Below are positions 39,201-50,320 of a DNA stretch of 64,000 nucleotides, piece by piece; position 1 is the stretch's first letter, and the number at the start of each line of letters is the position of its first letter. A model generated the notes under the pieces. The model ran no database searches and had not been told where the DNA came from. It saw only the letters and a program-made list of their open reading frames with translations. The stretch comes from Siphlonurus alternatus (Eukaryota > Arthropoda > Insecta > Ephemeroptera > Siphlonuridae), in contig OX463788.1 in the NCBI GenBank assembly GCA_949825025.1, positions 620,001-684,000 of the forward strand, in the 5' to 3' direction. Made by a program: the position numbers and the translations under genes.

Positions 39201-39647
39201 ACAGTTCAAATTAAGTTGAATTTGAATAACGAGAAATAATATGTATATTCTATCCTTTTTTTTTGAATTTGAACTATCCCCCATATACTTAACATTGGAA
39301 AAGTAATTAAGTTTGATAATTCACCAGGATTCAACGAATCAAGATCATCACTTTTTGATTAAAGTCTGAGGTAGGGTATATTGTTTTTATCATGTACACG
39401 CGCTTTCAGAATGATTGATATCCTTATTCAATACAAAATTCGAATCGGTGTTCATTGTTAGTGGGGCATGTTTTTGCCACTTTTAAATTTCATAACTAAT
39501 TTTTAAAAAATCGTTGACACTTTTTGAACGTGTTTTCACATAGAGGATGGTTCAAATTAAGTTGAATTTGAATATCGAGAAAAAATGTGTATAATCTCTC
39601 CTTATTTTTGAATTTGAACAATCCCCCGTATACTTAACATGGGAAAA
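36217..39647. repeat. Higher-order unit of ~3.43 kb (10 monomers), copy 1
   Basis: The GAACAATCCCCCGTATAC monomer ending at 36216 recurs at the LINE insertion point (39609-39647), 3,431 bp later. The following unit, beyond the LINE, repeats the same order of variants, including the rare GAACTCATCG (36240 and 43649) and GTGGTGCATG (about 37750 and 45160). Confidence 0.85.
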
Positions 39648-39652
39648 GTAGT
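39648..39652. repeat. Target-site duplication of LINE, left copy (GTAGT)
   Basis: GTAGT at the end of GGGAAAAGTAGT, before the LINE 3' tail. GTAGT recurs at 43625 beyond the other end. Five bases is short for a LINE duplication, so it could also be microhomology. Confidence 0.65.
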
Positions 39653-39685
39653 CAAAATTCAAATTCAAAATTCAAAATCCAAAAT
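39653..39685 (-). repeat. LINE 3' tail of short repeats
   Basis: In sense orientation the element ends in about four imperfect units of the type ATTTTGA/ATTTTGG (an irregular 6-8 bp period), with no poly(A). Such tails are typical of CR1-like LINEs and are thought to be read by the reverse transcriptase at target-primed initiation. Confidence 0.75.
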
Positions 39686-39687
39686 CA

Positions 39688-39693
39688 TTTATT
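39688..39693 (-). terminator. Polyadenylation signal AATAAA of LINE
   Basis: AATAAA in sense orientation within GAATGAATAAATG, just upstream of the repeat tail and about 120 bp after the ORF2 stop. Confidence 0.6.
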
Positions 39694-39812
39694 CATTCCA
39701 TTCTTCCTACAATCATATTGTCATGTACATGATATATGTTTAGGTTTATAGGACAAGTCAATACTAAAACTAAATAAACAATAATAATTATGTTGACATT
39801 ACTTGAAGGCAT

Positions 39813-42698
39813 TCATTCATAGTCCATGTAGTTTTTTACACTATAGAAACACATATCAACTAGCCACTTTTTAACACTGACTTTAAATAATTTTAAATTA
39901 TCAATACACTTAATATCACACGGCAACTTATTATATAGAGTCAGGCAACTCATAAAGGGTCCCTTCTTGTACATATTTAGCCTACAATAAATAGGTGTAA
40001 TTACATGCTTTGTATTCCTAGTATTGTGATTATGGTGAACTTCATGTTGTTTGAAATCTGACAAATTTTTTTTTACATACATCACACTTTCCATAATAAG
40101 AATACAAGGTAGTGTTAAAAACCCTTGCTCTTTAAATAATTTTACACAAGAAGACCTTTTTTTAATAAAGAACATGAGACGTATTACTTTCTTTTGTAGT
40201 AAAAAAAGTCTATTGAGTTCAGGAGAATGCCCCCAACATATAACACCATATTTTAAGAATGAATAAAAATTTGAAAAATATAATGTTTTTAAGCACTCTA
40301 TTTCACATTCATGTCTCAGTTCTCTGATTGCAAAAATTACAGATGATAACTTTTTGGAAAGAAAATCTATATGGTCAGCCCACTTCAAATTATTATCAAT
40401 TATAATACCCAAAAATTTTGTGTTGGTATTTAGTAATATGTTAACATTATTAACTGAAACAGATTCAAGAGTAAGATTTTTATTTTTATTATTTTGGAAC
40501 TGAAGTATTTCTGTTTTATTTATATTTAAAATTAATCCAAGACTATTTAAATGGGATTTTACTTTTGACATTGCATTTGTAATGTTACTTGATAATTCAT
40601 CATTATCATGGCCAATTACTTTCAAATTGGAATCATCAGCATATTTGACGATGAGACAGTTTTTATTATCAATTATGAGTGGAAGGTCATTAATATACAG
40701 AATGAATAGTATTGGAGCTAGGCAGGTTCCTTGAGGCAGGCCAAATAAGAGGGATATTGGGGTTGAATAGTATTTACAATTCTCCTCAGACGAAATTTCA
40801 ACAGTTTGAGTTCTATTTTTTAGGAAGGATGTTATCCAATCTAGACAATTTCCTCTTATGCCATATTTGTATAATTTTTGCAATAGTATGCTATGCTCAA
40901 CCATATCAAATGCCTTGGATAAATCCAATAATACTCCAGCTGTTTTGAGATTATTATCCAAACTTTGAAGTATGCTATCAATTAATTGAAACATAGCAGT
41001 TTCAGTTGATTTATTTTTTCTAAATCCATGCTGGTATTTAGATAGCAAATTATTTTTTTCTACAAATGGTAGTAGTTTTAGTAAAAAGGCCTGCTCATAT
41101 ACTTTTGAGAAAACTGATAATAAACTTATTGGTCTATAGTTTTCTATGCTTTGTTTTGGTCCTTTCTTATGTACTGGTTTAATGAAAGCATGTTTTAACA
41201 AAGTTGGGAATATTCCCTCCTCAAAAGACTTATTTATTATTGTAGTGAGTACCAAGGCTATAGCATGTATACAAGATTTTAAAACAAAATTAGATATACC
41301 ATCAGATCCACAAGAGTGCTTATTTTTTAAGTTTTGTACTATTTTTAATAATTGAATATTTGATAGAGGAGACAAAAACATAGATTTAGGGTTTTCTGTG
41401 GTAGGATTATAAGTACTAGTTCTGCTGTGTCCTAATTTATCTTTACAATTTGATATACTGTTTTGAAAATAGTTACTAAATTCTTGAGCAATTTTTTGTG
41501 GGTCATTAACCGTTAATCCATTCATAACTATATTTGACACATTTGATTTGACAGAAGGTTTATTATGCTTTTGCTTAATTAAATCCCACATTGCTTTTGA
41601 TTTGTTATCAGAGTTATTAATGAACAAAGTATTTTTTCTCTTACTGGCATATCTAATTAACTTATTGTATATAAACTTATATGTTTTAACAAAATCACTT
41701 GTCCACATCTGTGGATATAATTTGCTTAACTTCTTTATATTTCTCAGTTTTTCTCTTGATATTCTTAAACCTTTAGTCATAAAGTCCTTTTTGGTTTTAT
41801 TTTTCTTTGCAGAATTATTTTCTTTAACATCAACTAATGGAAAAGTTTTATGAAAATGTTGCGAAAATATTGAATGAAATTCATTAAACATACTTTCACT
41901 GTCTGACCTCTGATAAACTTTACACCAGGACTCTTCTCTGAGGGACTGTTTGAATAATTGCATATTTTTTTTGGAGTAAAATCTTTTTTTAGTATTAACA
42001 TGAACTTTATGTGTTACACTGTCACAAATAGTTAAAATTTGGGACTCATGGTCTGATAAATAGAATGGAATTACATTAGTCTCTTTAATATCAAAAGGCA
42101 AAAGCTTTGGAATTAAAATGTTGTCTATTAGAGTCTCTGTTGTTTTACAAGTTCTGGTTGCAGTACTTATAACTGGTATTAAATTGCACATATTTAAAAC
42201 AGAATTAAAATTTTTAGTGTTATTATTATTAATATTTAATAAATTAATATTATAATCCCCACAAATTATGGGAATTCTTTTTTCAAAATAAATATTATTA
42301 ACAATCAGCTCAATTTTATTAAAAAACACATTTATATCCCCAGTGGGACGACGATACACACTTAAGACTGTAATGGGATTACCAAACAGTTCAATATTTA
42401 TGCCACAACATTCAAAATTAACATCATCAGAGAATTCTTTTAAATCAATGCGTTCTGTGTATTCTAGTGACTTGTGTACAAAGATACAAGCACCACCACG
42501 TATTGCCACTTTTCTACAATAAATACTTGCAAGAGTGAAATTATTGATTTTTATGCAAGAATAATCCCCATTTGGTAAGAAATGTTCTGTTAAACATATT
42601 AATTTTAAAGATGGAAATTGTGACAAAAAAGTCTCTAATGGTAAAACTTTATTATATAGACCCTGTATATTTGCATGAAAGATAGTACAATTATTCAA
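39813..42698 (-). CDS. LINE ORF2: endonuclease and reverse transcriptase
   Basis: 961 codons, intact. The N-terminal ~220 residues are an apurinic/apyrimidinic-like endonuclease that would nick the target. Visible motifs are ANIQGL near residue 10, a catalytic-type Glu in LTEHFL, YRRPTGD, CGDYNINLL near 144 and SDHES near 213. Reverse transcriptase follows from about 505: IKPVHKKG, ENYRPISLLS, QHGFRKNKST, LDLSKAFD, GLPQGT near 652 and the catalytic YADD near 685. The C-terminal part has KFLGIIID and a tail containing HNHNTRN, as in many CR1-group proteins. It starts 10 bp after the ORF1 stop, so it is likely translated by reinitiation or read-through of a bicistronic RNA. Length fits CR1-type ORF2. 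All key catalytic residues that I can recognise are present, so activity is possible if the RNA were made; this copy lacks its 5' region. Confidence 0.93.
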   Translation of the reverse strand: MNNCTIFHANIQGLYNKVLPLETFLSQFPSLKLICLTEHFLPNGDYSCIKINNFTLASIYCRKVAIRGGACIFVHKSLEYTERIDLKEFSDDVNFECCGINIELFGNPITVLSVYRRPTGDINVFFNKIELIVNNIYFEKRIPIICGDYNINLLNINNNNTKNFNSVLNMCNLIPVISTATRTCKTTETLIDNILIPKLLPFDIKETNVIPFYLSDHESQILTICDSVTHKVHVNTKKRFYSKKNMQLFKQSLREESWCKVYQRSDSESMFNEFHSIFSQHFHKTFPLVDVKENNSAKKNKTKKDFMTKGLRISREKLRNIKKLSKLYPQMWTSDFVKTYKFIYNKLIRYASKRKNTLFINNSDNKSKAMWDLIKQKHNKPSVKSNVSNIVMNGLTVNDPQKIAQEFSNYFQNSISNCKDKLGHSRTSTYNPTTENPKSMFLSPLSNIQLLKIVQNLKNKHSCGSDGISNFVLKSCIHAIALVLTTIINKSFEEGIFPTLLKHAFIKPVHKKGPKQSIENYRPISLLSVFSKVYEQAFLLKLLPFVEKNNLLSKYQHGFRKNKSTETAMFQLIDSILQSLDNNLKTAGVLLDLSKAFDMVEHSILLQKLYKYGIRGNCLDWITSFLKNRTQTVEISSEENCKYYSTPISLLFGLPQGTCLAPILFILYINDLPLIIDNKNCLIVKYADDSNLKVIGHDNDELSSNITNAMSKVKSHLNSLGLILNINKTEILQFQNNKNKNLTLESVSVNNVNILLNTNTKFLGIIIDNNLKWADHIDFLSKKLSSVIFAIRELRHECEIECLKTLYFSNFYSFLKYGVICWGHSPELNRLFLLQKKVIRLMFFIKKRSSCVKLFKEQGFLTLPCILIMESVMYVKKNLSDFKQHEVHHNHNTRNTKHVITPIYCRLNMYKKGPFMSCLTLYNKLPCDIKCIDNLKLFKVSVKKWLVDMCFYSVKNYMDYE

Positions 42699-42708
42699 AT
42701 TACATACC

Positions 42709-43656
42709 TTATTTTGTTGTTGGAAAGGGCTTTTTTTCAGGAATGGGTTTTATAAATTTAAATCTATCAATTATTGTGTTTTCAGGCCAAATTGTAGTAT
42801 CCTGAATTTTTTCTAATAACTTAAAATCAGCTGTGATTTTAAATGAGGCATATGGGCCTCTAGCCTTTAATGTCTCAATCTCAATATTAGTCTCTAACTT
42901 ATCGTCGATGTGTTTCTTCACTTCTTCTGATTTCGTGTCAGGATGAAGGCGCCAGACATGTATATACGCCTTTTTGTCAGCAGCAACTAGCGGGCAGCTT
43001 GAATCGTTGCTAGCTGTGCCAATTTTGTGTACACGGCGGCGGCGGCGGCCATAGCGTACTTCTGTGAAGTCACGGGGGTTCGTCTCATCACTTGTGATCA
43101 CAGTGAGATGCTCGTCAGAATATTCTTTTCTCTGGTAAGATTGGGACTCACGCTGCTTTAAAATCTTATCTGGTGAACGCTTTGAAACTTTTGCCGCGTA
43201 TGTTGTTCTTTTTGACTGCAAAAAGGCGGGCAAAATATTTTGTTGATCAGCTGTTTTCTGTGATGATTCAGAAAAAGTGAGTTTTTCTGTATTTTCTCTC
43301 TCCAAGATGTGATTCTTGAACGAATGTAAGTCCTCTAATTGTCTATCTTGATTTTGAGATATAAGAGTCAAATTTTCCATCCCTGATTTGATCTTTACAA
43401 GCTCCTCGACCAACCTGTCGATTGTCGTATCCTGGTTGATGGTACAGGTCGCACATTTATAAATTAAGTGTTTATTCTTGTTGATGGTCTTATATTCTGT
43501 CTCCGTTATCTCAGCACAAGTTAGATGAAATAATCTTGAGCAATTAAAGCCACAACTAACATATTTATCACACTTATTTAACGATTCTTCACAAGCGCTA
43601 CAAACTTTCACGTCATCGTCGACGGTAGTTAAGTTTAATAATTCACCAGAACTCAT
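42709..43656 (-). CDS. LINE ORF1 with PHD finger; start codon supplied by satellite
   Basis: 315 codons as read. The first ten codons plus two bases (43625-43656) are satellite sequence, so the present ATG is not native; the element's own part begins at about VDDDVKVC. A C4HC3 PHD-type zinc finger has Cys 19, 22, 35, 39, His 44, Cys 47, 68 and 71. A coiled-coil-prone stretch covers about 75-125. A basic, Ser-rich linker follows with a run of arginines (YGRRRRRVHK near 202). The C-terminal ~90 residues (YIHVWRLHPD onward) resemble the compact RNA-binding-like C-terminal domain of CR1-group ORF1 proteins. Role, from the family: an RNA-binding chaperone forming the RNP with ORF2 protein. The frame is open across the junction, giving a chimeric N-terminus. 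Expression from this start is unproven. Confidence 0.85.
   Translation of the reverse strand: MSSGELLNLTTVDDDVKVCSACEESLNKCDKYVSCGFNCSRLFHLTCAEITETEYKTINKNKHLIYKCATCTINQDTTIDRLVEELVKIKSGMENLTLISQNQDRQLEDLHSFKNHILERENTEKLTFSESSQKTADQQNILPAFLQSKRTTYAAKVSKRSPDKILKQRESQSYQRKEYSDEHLTVITSDETNPRDFTEVRYGRRRRRVHKIGTASNDSSCPLVAADKKAYIHVWRLHPDTKSEEVKKHIDDKLETNIEIETLKARGPYASFKITADFKLLEKIQDTTIWPENTIIDRFKFIKPIPEKKPFPTTK
43625..43629. repeat. Target-site duplication of LINE, right copy (GTAGT)
   Basis: GTAGT follows the LINE 5' end (sense) and continues into satellite TAAGTTTAATAATTCACC, so the monomer is resumed in phase. It pairs with 39648-39652. Confidence 0.65.
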
Positions 43657-46600
43657 CGAATCAGGATCGCCACTTTTTGATTGAACTCTGAGGTAGGGTA
43701 TATTGTTTTAATCATGAACCCGTACTTTCAGAATGATTGAATTCCTAACTCAATACAAAAATTGAATCGGTGTTCGTTGTTAGTGGGGCATGTTTTTGCC
43801 ACTTCAGAAATTCATAATTAATTTTAAAAAACCGTTGACACTTTTTGAACGTGTTTTCTCATAGAAGATGGTTCAAATTAAGTTGAATTTGAATATCGAG
43901 AAAAAATATGTATAATCTCTCCATATTTTTGAATTTCAACTATCCCCCATATACATGGGAAAAGTAGTTAAGTTTGATAATTCACCAGAAATCAACGAAT
44001 CAAGATCGCCACTTTTTGATTAAACTCTGAGGTAGGGTATATTGTTTTTATCGTGTACACGAATTTTCAGAATGATTGAATTCCTAATTCAATACAAAAG
44101 TCGAATCGGTGTTAATTGTTAGTGGGGCATGTTTTTGCCACTTCAAAAATTCATGACTAATTTTTTAAAAAATCGTTGACTCTTTTTGAAGGTGTTTTGT
44201 CATAGAGGACGGTTCAAACTAAGTTTAATTTGAATATCGAGAAAAAATATGTATTATCTCTCCATATTTTTGAATTTGAACTATCCCCCATATACTTAAC
44301 ATGGGAAAAGTAGTTAAGTTTGATAATTCACCAGGATTCAACGAATCAAGATCATCACTTTTTGATTAAAGTTTGAGGTAGGGTATATTGTTTTTATCAT
44401 GTACACGCACTTTCAGAATGATTGATATCCTAATTGAATACAAAATTCGAATCGGTGTTCATTGTTAGTGGGGCATGTTTTTGCCACTTCAGAAATTCAT
44501 AATTAATTTTTAAAAAATCGTTGACACTTTTTGAACGTATTTTCTCATAGAAGATGGTTCAAATTAAGTTGAATTTGAATATCGAGAAAAAATGTGTATA
44601 TTCTCTCCTTATTTTTGAATTTGAACTATCCCCCGTATACTTAACATGGGAAAAGTAGTTAAGTTTGATAATTCACCAGAACTCAACGAATCAGGATCGC
44701 CACTTTTTGATTGAACTCTGAGGTAGGTTATATTGTTTTAATCATGAACCCGCACTTTCAGAATGATTGATATCCTAATTGAATACAGAATTCGAATCGG
44801 TGTTCATTGTTAGTGGGGCATGTTTTTGCCACTTCAGAAATTCATAATTAATTTTTAAAAAATCGTTTACACTTTTTGAAGGTGTTTTGTCATAGAGGAC
44901 GGTTCAAACTAAGTTGAATTTGAATATCGAGAAAAAATATGTATTATCTCTCTATATTTTTGAATTTGAACTATCCCCCATATACTTAACATGGGAAAAG
45001 TAGTTAAGTTTGATAATTCACCAGGATTCAACGAATCAAGATCATCACTTTTTGATTAAAGTCTGAGGTAGGGTATATTGTTTTTATCATGTACACGCAC
45101 TTTCAGAATGATTGATATCCTAATTGAATACAAAATTCGAATCGATGTTCATTGTTAGTGGTGCATGTTTTTGCCACTTCAAAAATTCATAATTAATTTT
45201 TAATAAATCGTTGACACTTTTTGAACATGTTTTCACAAAGAGGATGGTTCAATATAAGTTGAATTTGAATATCGAGAAAAAATATGTATTATCTCTCCAT
45301 ATTTTTGAATTTGAACTATCCCCCATATACATGGGAAAAGTAGTTAAGTTTGATAATTCACCAGAATTCAACGAATCAAGATCGCCACTTTTTGATTAAA
45401 CTCTGAGGTAGGGTATATTGTTTTTATCGTGTACACGAATTTTCAGAATGATTGAATTCCTAATTCAATACAAAAGTCGAATCGGTGTTAATTGTTAGTG
45501 GGGCATGTTTTTGCCACTTCAAAATATCATAACTAATTTTTAAAAAATCGTTGACTCTTTTTGATGGTGTTTTGTCATAGAGGACGGTTCAAACTATGTT
45601 GAATTTGAATATCGAGAAAAAATATGTATTATCTCTCCATATTTTTGAATTTGAACTATCCCCCATATACATGGGAAAAGTAGTTAAGTTTGATAATTCA
45701 CCAGGATTCAACGAATCAAGATCATTACTTTTTGATTAAAGTCTGAGGTAGAGTATATTGTTTTTATCATGTACACGCACTTTCAGAATGATTGATATCC
45801 TAATTGAATACAAAATTCGAATCGGTGTTCATTGTTAGTGGGGCATGTTTTTGCCACTTCAGAAATTCATAATTAATTTTTAAAAAATCGTTGACACTTT
45901 TTGAACGTGTTTTCTCATAGAAGATGGTTCAAATTAAGTTGAATTTGAATATCAAGAAAAAATGTGTATTATCTCTCCATATTTTTGAATTTGAACTATC
46001 CCCCATATACATGGGAAAAGTAGTTAAGTTTGATAATTCACCAGAATTCAACGAATCAAGATCGCCACTTTTTGATTAAACTCTGAGGTAGGGTATATTG
46101 TTTTTATCGTGCACACGAATTTTCAGAATGATTGAATTCCTAATTCAATACAAAAGTCGAATCGGTGTTCATTGTAAGTGAGGCATGTTTTTGCCACTTC
46201 CAAATTTCATAACTAATTTTTAAAAAAGCGTTGACACTTTTTAAACGTGTTTTCTTATGGAGGACAGTTCAAATTAAGTTGAATTTGAATAACGAGAAAT
46301 AATATGTATTATCTATCCTTTTTTTTTGAATTTGAACTATCCCCCATATACTTAACATTGGAAAAGTAATTAAGTTTGATAATTCACCAGGATTCAACGA
46401 ATCAAGATCATCACTTTTTGATTAAAGTCTGAGGTAGGGTATATTGTTTTTATCATGTACACGCGCTTTCAGAATGATTGATATCCTTATTCAATACAAA
46501 ATTCGAATCGGTGTTCATTGTTAGTGGGGCATGTTTTTGCCACTTTAAAATTTCATAACTAATTTTTAAAAAATCGTTGACACTTTTTGAACGTGTTTTC

Positions 46601-46710
46601 ACATAGAGGATGGTTCAAATTAAGTTGAATTTGAATATCGAGAAAAAATGTGTATAATCTCTCCTTATTTTTGAATTTGAACAATCCCCCGTATACTTAA
46701 CATGGGAAAA
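43625..46710. repeat. Higher-order unit of ~3.4 kb, copy 2 (one monomer shorter)
   Basis: It aligns in order with 36217-39647. It is 3,086 bp against 3,431 bp because one monomer is absent: copy 1 has an extra AATGTGTATAATTTCTCC monomer at about 38090-38430. The next GAACAATCCCCCGTATAC monomer ends at 46710, and a further partial unit follows. Confidence 0.85.
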
Positions 46711-48250
46711 GTAGTTAAGTTTGATAATTCACCAGAACTCAACGAATCAGGATCGCCACTTTTTGATTGAACTCTGAGGTAGGGTATATTGTTTTAATCA
46801 TGAACCCGCACTTTCAGAATGATTGAATTCCTAACTCAATACAAAAATTGAATCGGTGTTCGTTGTTAGTGGGGCATGTTTTTGCCACTTCAGAAATTCA
46901 TAATTAATTTTTAAAAAACCGTTGACACTTTTTGAACGTGTTTTCTCATAGAAGATGGTTCAAATTAAGTTGAATTTGAATATCGAGAAAAAATATGTAT
47001 AATCTCTCCATATTTTTGAATTTCAACTATCCCCCATATACATGGGAAAAGTAGTTAAGTTTGATAATTCACCAGAATTCAACGAATCAAGATCGCCACT
47101 TTTTGATTAAACTCTGAGGTAGGGTATATTGTTTTTATCGTGTACACGAATTTTCAGAATGATTGAATTCCTAATTCAATACAAAAGTCGAATCGGTGTT
47201 AATTGTTAGTGGGGCATGTTTTTGCCATCTCAAAAATTCATGACTAATTTTTAAAAAAAATCGTTGACTCTTTTTGAAGGTGTTTTGTCATAGAAGACGG
47301 TTCAAACTAAGTTTAATTTGAATATCGAGAAAAAATATGTATTATCTCTCCATATTTTTGAATTTGAACTATCCCCCATATACTTAACATGGGAAAAGTA
47401 GTTAAGTTTGATAATTCACCAGGATTCAACGAATCAAGATCATCACTTTTTGATTAAAGTTTGAGGTAGGGTATATTGTTTTTATCATGTACACGCACTT
47501 TCAGAATGATTGATATCCTAATTGAATACAAAATTCGAATCGGTGTTCATTGTTAGTGGGGCATGTTTTTGCCACTTCAGAAATTCATAATTAATTTTTA
47601 AAAAATCGTTGACACTTTTTGAACGTGTTTTCTCATAGAAGATGGTTCAAATTAAGTTGAATTTGAATATCGAGAAAAAATGTGTATATTCTCTCCTTAT
47701 TTTTGAATTTGAACTATCCCCCGTATACTTAACATGGGAAAAGTAGTTAAGTTTGATAATTCACCAGAACTCAACGAATCAGGATCGCCACTTTTTGATT
47801 GAACTCTGAGGTAGGTTATATTGTTTTAATCATGAACCCGCACTTTCAGAATGATTGATATCCTAATTGAATACAAAATTCGAATCGGTGTTCATTGTTA
47901 GTGGGGCATGTTTTTGCCACTTCAGAAATTCATAATTAATTTTTAAAAAATCGTTTACACTTTTTGAAGGTGTTTTGTCATAGAGGACGGTTCAAACTAA
48001 GTTGAATTTGAATATCGAGAAAAAATATGTATTATCTCTCTATATTTTTGAATTTGAACTATCCCCCATATACTTAACATGGGAAAAGTAGTTAAGTTTG
48101 ATAATTCACCAGAATTCAACGAATAAAGATCGCCACTTTTTGATTAAACTCTGAGGTAGGGTATATTGTTTTTATCGTGTACACGAATTTTCAGAATGAT
48201 TGAATTCCTAATTCAATTCAAAAGTCGAATCGGTGTTAATTGTTAGTGGG

Positions 48251-49285
48251 GCATTTTTTTGCACTTCAAAAATACATAACTAATTTTTAAAAAAGTCGTT
48301 GACTCTTTTTGAAGGTGTTTTGTCATAGAGGACAGTTCAAACTAAGTTTAATTTGAATATCGAGAAAAAATATGTATTATCTCTCCATATTTTTGAATTT
48401 GAACTATCCCCCATATACTTAACATGGGAAAAGTAGTTAAGTTTGATAATTCACCAGGATTCAACGAATCAAGATCATCACTTTTTGATTAAAGTTTGAG
48501 GTAGGGTATATTGTTTTTATCATGTACACGCACTTTCAGAATGATTGATATCCTAATTGAATACAAAATTCGAATCGGTGTTCATTGTTAGTGGGGCATG
48601 TTTTTGCCACTTCAGAAATTCATAATTAATTTTTAAAAAATCGTTGACACTTTTTGAACGTGTTTTCTCATAGAAGATGGTTCAAATTAAGTTGAATTTG
48701 AATATCGAGAAAAAATGTGTATATTCTCTCCTTATTTTTGAATTTGAACTATCCCCCGTATACTTAACATGGGAAAAGTAGTTAAGTTTGATAATTCACC
48801 AGAACTCAACGAATCAGGATCGCCACTTTTTGATTGAACTCTGAGGTAGGTTATATTGTTTTAATCATGAACCCGCACTTTCAGAATGATTGATATCCTA
48901 ATTGAATACAAAATTCGAATCGGTGTTCATTGTTAGTGGGGCATGTTTTTGCCACTTCAGAAATTCATAATTAATTTTTAAAAAATCGTTTACACTTTTT
49001 GAAGGTGTTTTGTCATAGAGGACGGTTCAAACTAAGTTGAATTTGAATATCGAGAAAAAATATGTATTATCTCTCTATATTTTTGAATTTGAACTATCCC
49101 CCATATACTTAACATGGGAAAAGTAGTTAAGTTTGATAATTCACCAGAATTCAACGAATAAAGATCGCCACTTTTTGATTAAACTCTGAGGTAGGGTATA
49201 TTGTTTTTATCGTGTACACGAATTTTCAGAATGATTGAATTCCTAATTCAATTCAAAAGTCGAATCGGTGTTAATTGTTAGTGGG
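48251..49285. repeat. Trimeric higher-order unit, 1,035 bp, copy 1
   Basis: The rare GCATTTTTTTGCACTTC occurs at 48251, 49286 and 50321, exactly 1,035 bp apart (three monomers). The first two units are nearly identical, sharing GAATAAAGATCGCC, TCAATTCAAAAG, AAAAAAGTCGTTG and GAGGACAGTTC. Confidence 0.88.
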
Positions 49286-50320
49286 GCATTTTTTTGCACT
49301 TCAAAAATACATAACTAATTTTTAAAAAAGTCGTTGACTCTTTTTGAAGGTGTTTTGTCATAGAGGACAGTTCAAACTAAGTTTAATTTGAATATCGAGA
49401 AAAAATATGTATTATCTCTCCATATTTTTGAATTTGAACTATCCCCCATATACTTAACATGGGAAAAGTAGTTAAGTTTGATAATTCACCAGGATTCAAC
49501 GAATCAAGATCATCACTTTTTGATTAATGTCTGAGGTAGGGTATATTGTTTTTATCATGTACACGCACTTTCAGAATGATTGATATCCTAATTGAATACA
49601 AAATTCGAATCGGTGTTCATTGTTAGTGGGGCATGTTTTTGCCATTTCAGAAATTCATAATCAATTTTTAAAAAATCGTTGACACTTTTTGAACGTGTTT
49701 TCTCATAGAAGATGGTTCAAATTAAGTTGAATTTGAATATCGAGAAAAAATGTGTATAATCTCTCCTTATTTTTGAATTTGAACTATCCCCCGTATACAT
49801 AACATGGGAAAAGTAGTTAAGTTTGATAATTCACCAGAACTCAACGAATCAGGACCGCCACTTTTTGATTGAACTCTGAGGTAGGGTATATTGTTTTAAT
49901 CATGAACCCGCACTTTCAGAATGATTGATATCCTAATTGAATACAAAATTCGAATCGGTGTTCATTGTAAGTGGGGCATGTTTTTGCCACTTCAGAAATT
50001 CATAATTAATTTTTAAAAAATCGTTTACACTTTTTGAAGGTGTTTTGTCATTGAGGAAGGTTCAAACTAAGTTGAATCTTAATATCGAGAAAAAATATGT
50101 ATTATCTCTCTATATTTTTGAATTTGAACTATCCCCCATATACTTAACATGGGAAAAGTAGTTAAGTTTGATAATTCACCAGAATTCAACGAATAAAGAT
50201 CGCCACTTTTTGATTAAACTCTGAGGTAGGGTATATTGTTTTTATCGTGTACACGAATTTTCAGAATGATTGAATTCCTAATTCAATACAAAAGTCGAAT
50301 CAGTGTTAATTGTTAGTGGG
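49286..50320. repeat. Trimeric higher-order unit, 1,035 bp, copy 2
   Basis: Direct tandem repeat of 48251-49285 at a 1,035 bp offset, with a few more private changes toward its end (CATTTCAG, AATCAATTT, AGGACCGCC). The same marker recurs at 52387, 56858 and 57893, again 1,035 bp apart for the last pair. Confidence 0.85.

Larger units (their letters stand above)
34484..39652. repeat. Satellite array, ~343 bp monomer, middle block
   Basis: The same monomer resumes exactly in phase after the LTR element and runs about 15 monomers to the LINE. It includes the subfamily with GTAAGTGAGGCATG, GTTTTCTTATGGAGGACAG and a variable T-run after CTATCC. No other content was seen. Confidence 0.97.
39653..43624 (-). 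mobile_element. CR1-like non-LTR retrotransposon (LINE), nearly full-length
   Basis: A 3,972 bp insertion in the minus orientation. In sense order: a 5' end that cuts straight into the start of ORF1, ORF1 with a PHD finger, ORF2 with apurinic-type endonuclease and reverse transcriptase, a ~125 bp 3' UTR with AATAAA, and a short ATTTTGA-type repeat tail instead of poly(A). A PHD-type ORF1, an EN-RT ORF2 without RNase H, and a short repeated 3' tail together fit the CR1 group, including its insect branches such as Daphne or Kiri; I cannot choose between them. Both frames are free of stops. There is no 5' UTR, so the copy is probably slightly 5' truncated. The single-copy LINE inside a duplicated satellite unit shows that it arrived after that duplication. 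Confidence 0.92.

Noticed and set aside
39653..39685. LINE tail homology to the satellite word TTTTTGAATTTGAAC as a targeting signal
   Set aside because: The similar words are on opposite strands at the insertion point and about 30 bp from the nick. The motif is low complexity, so pairing-guided targeting is not supported.
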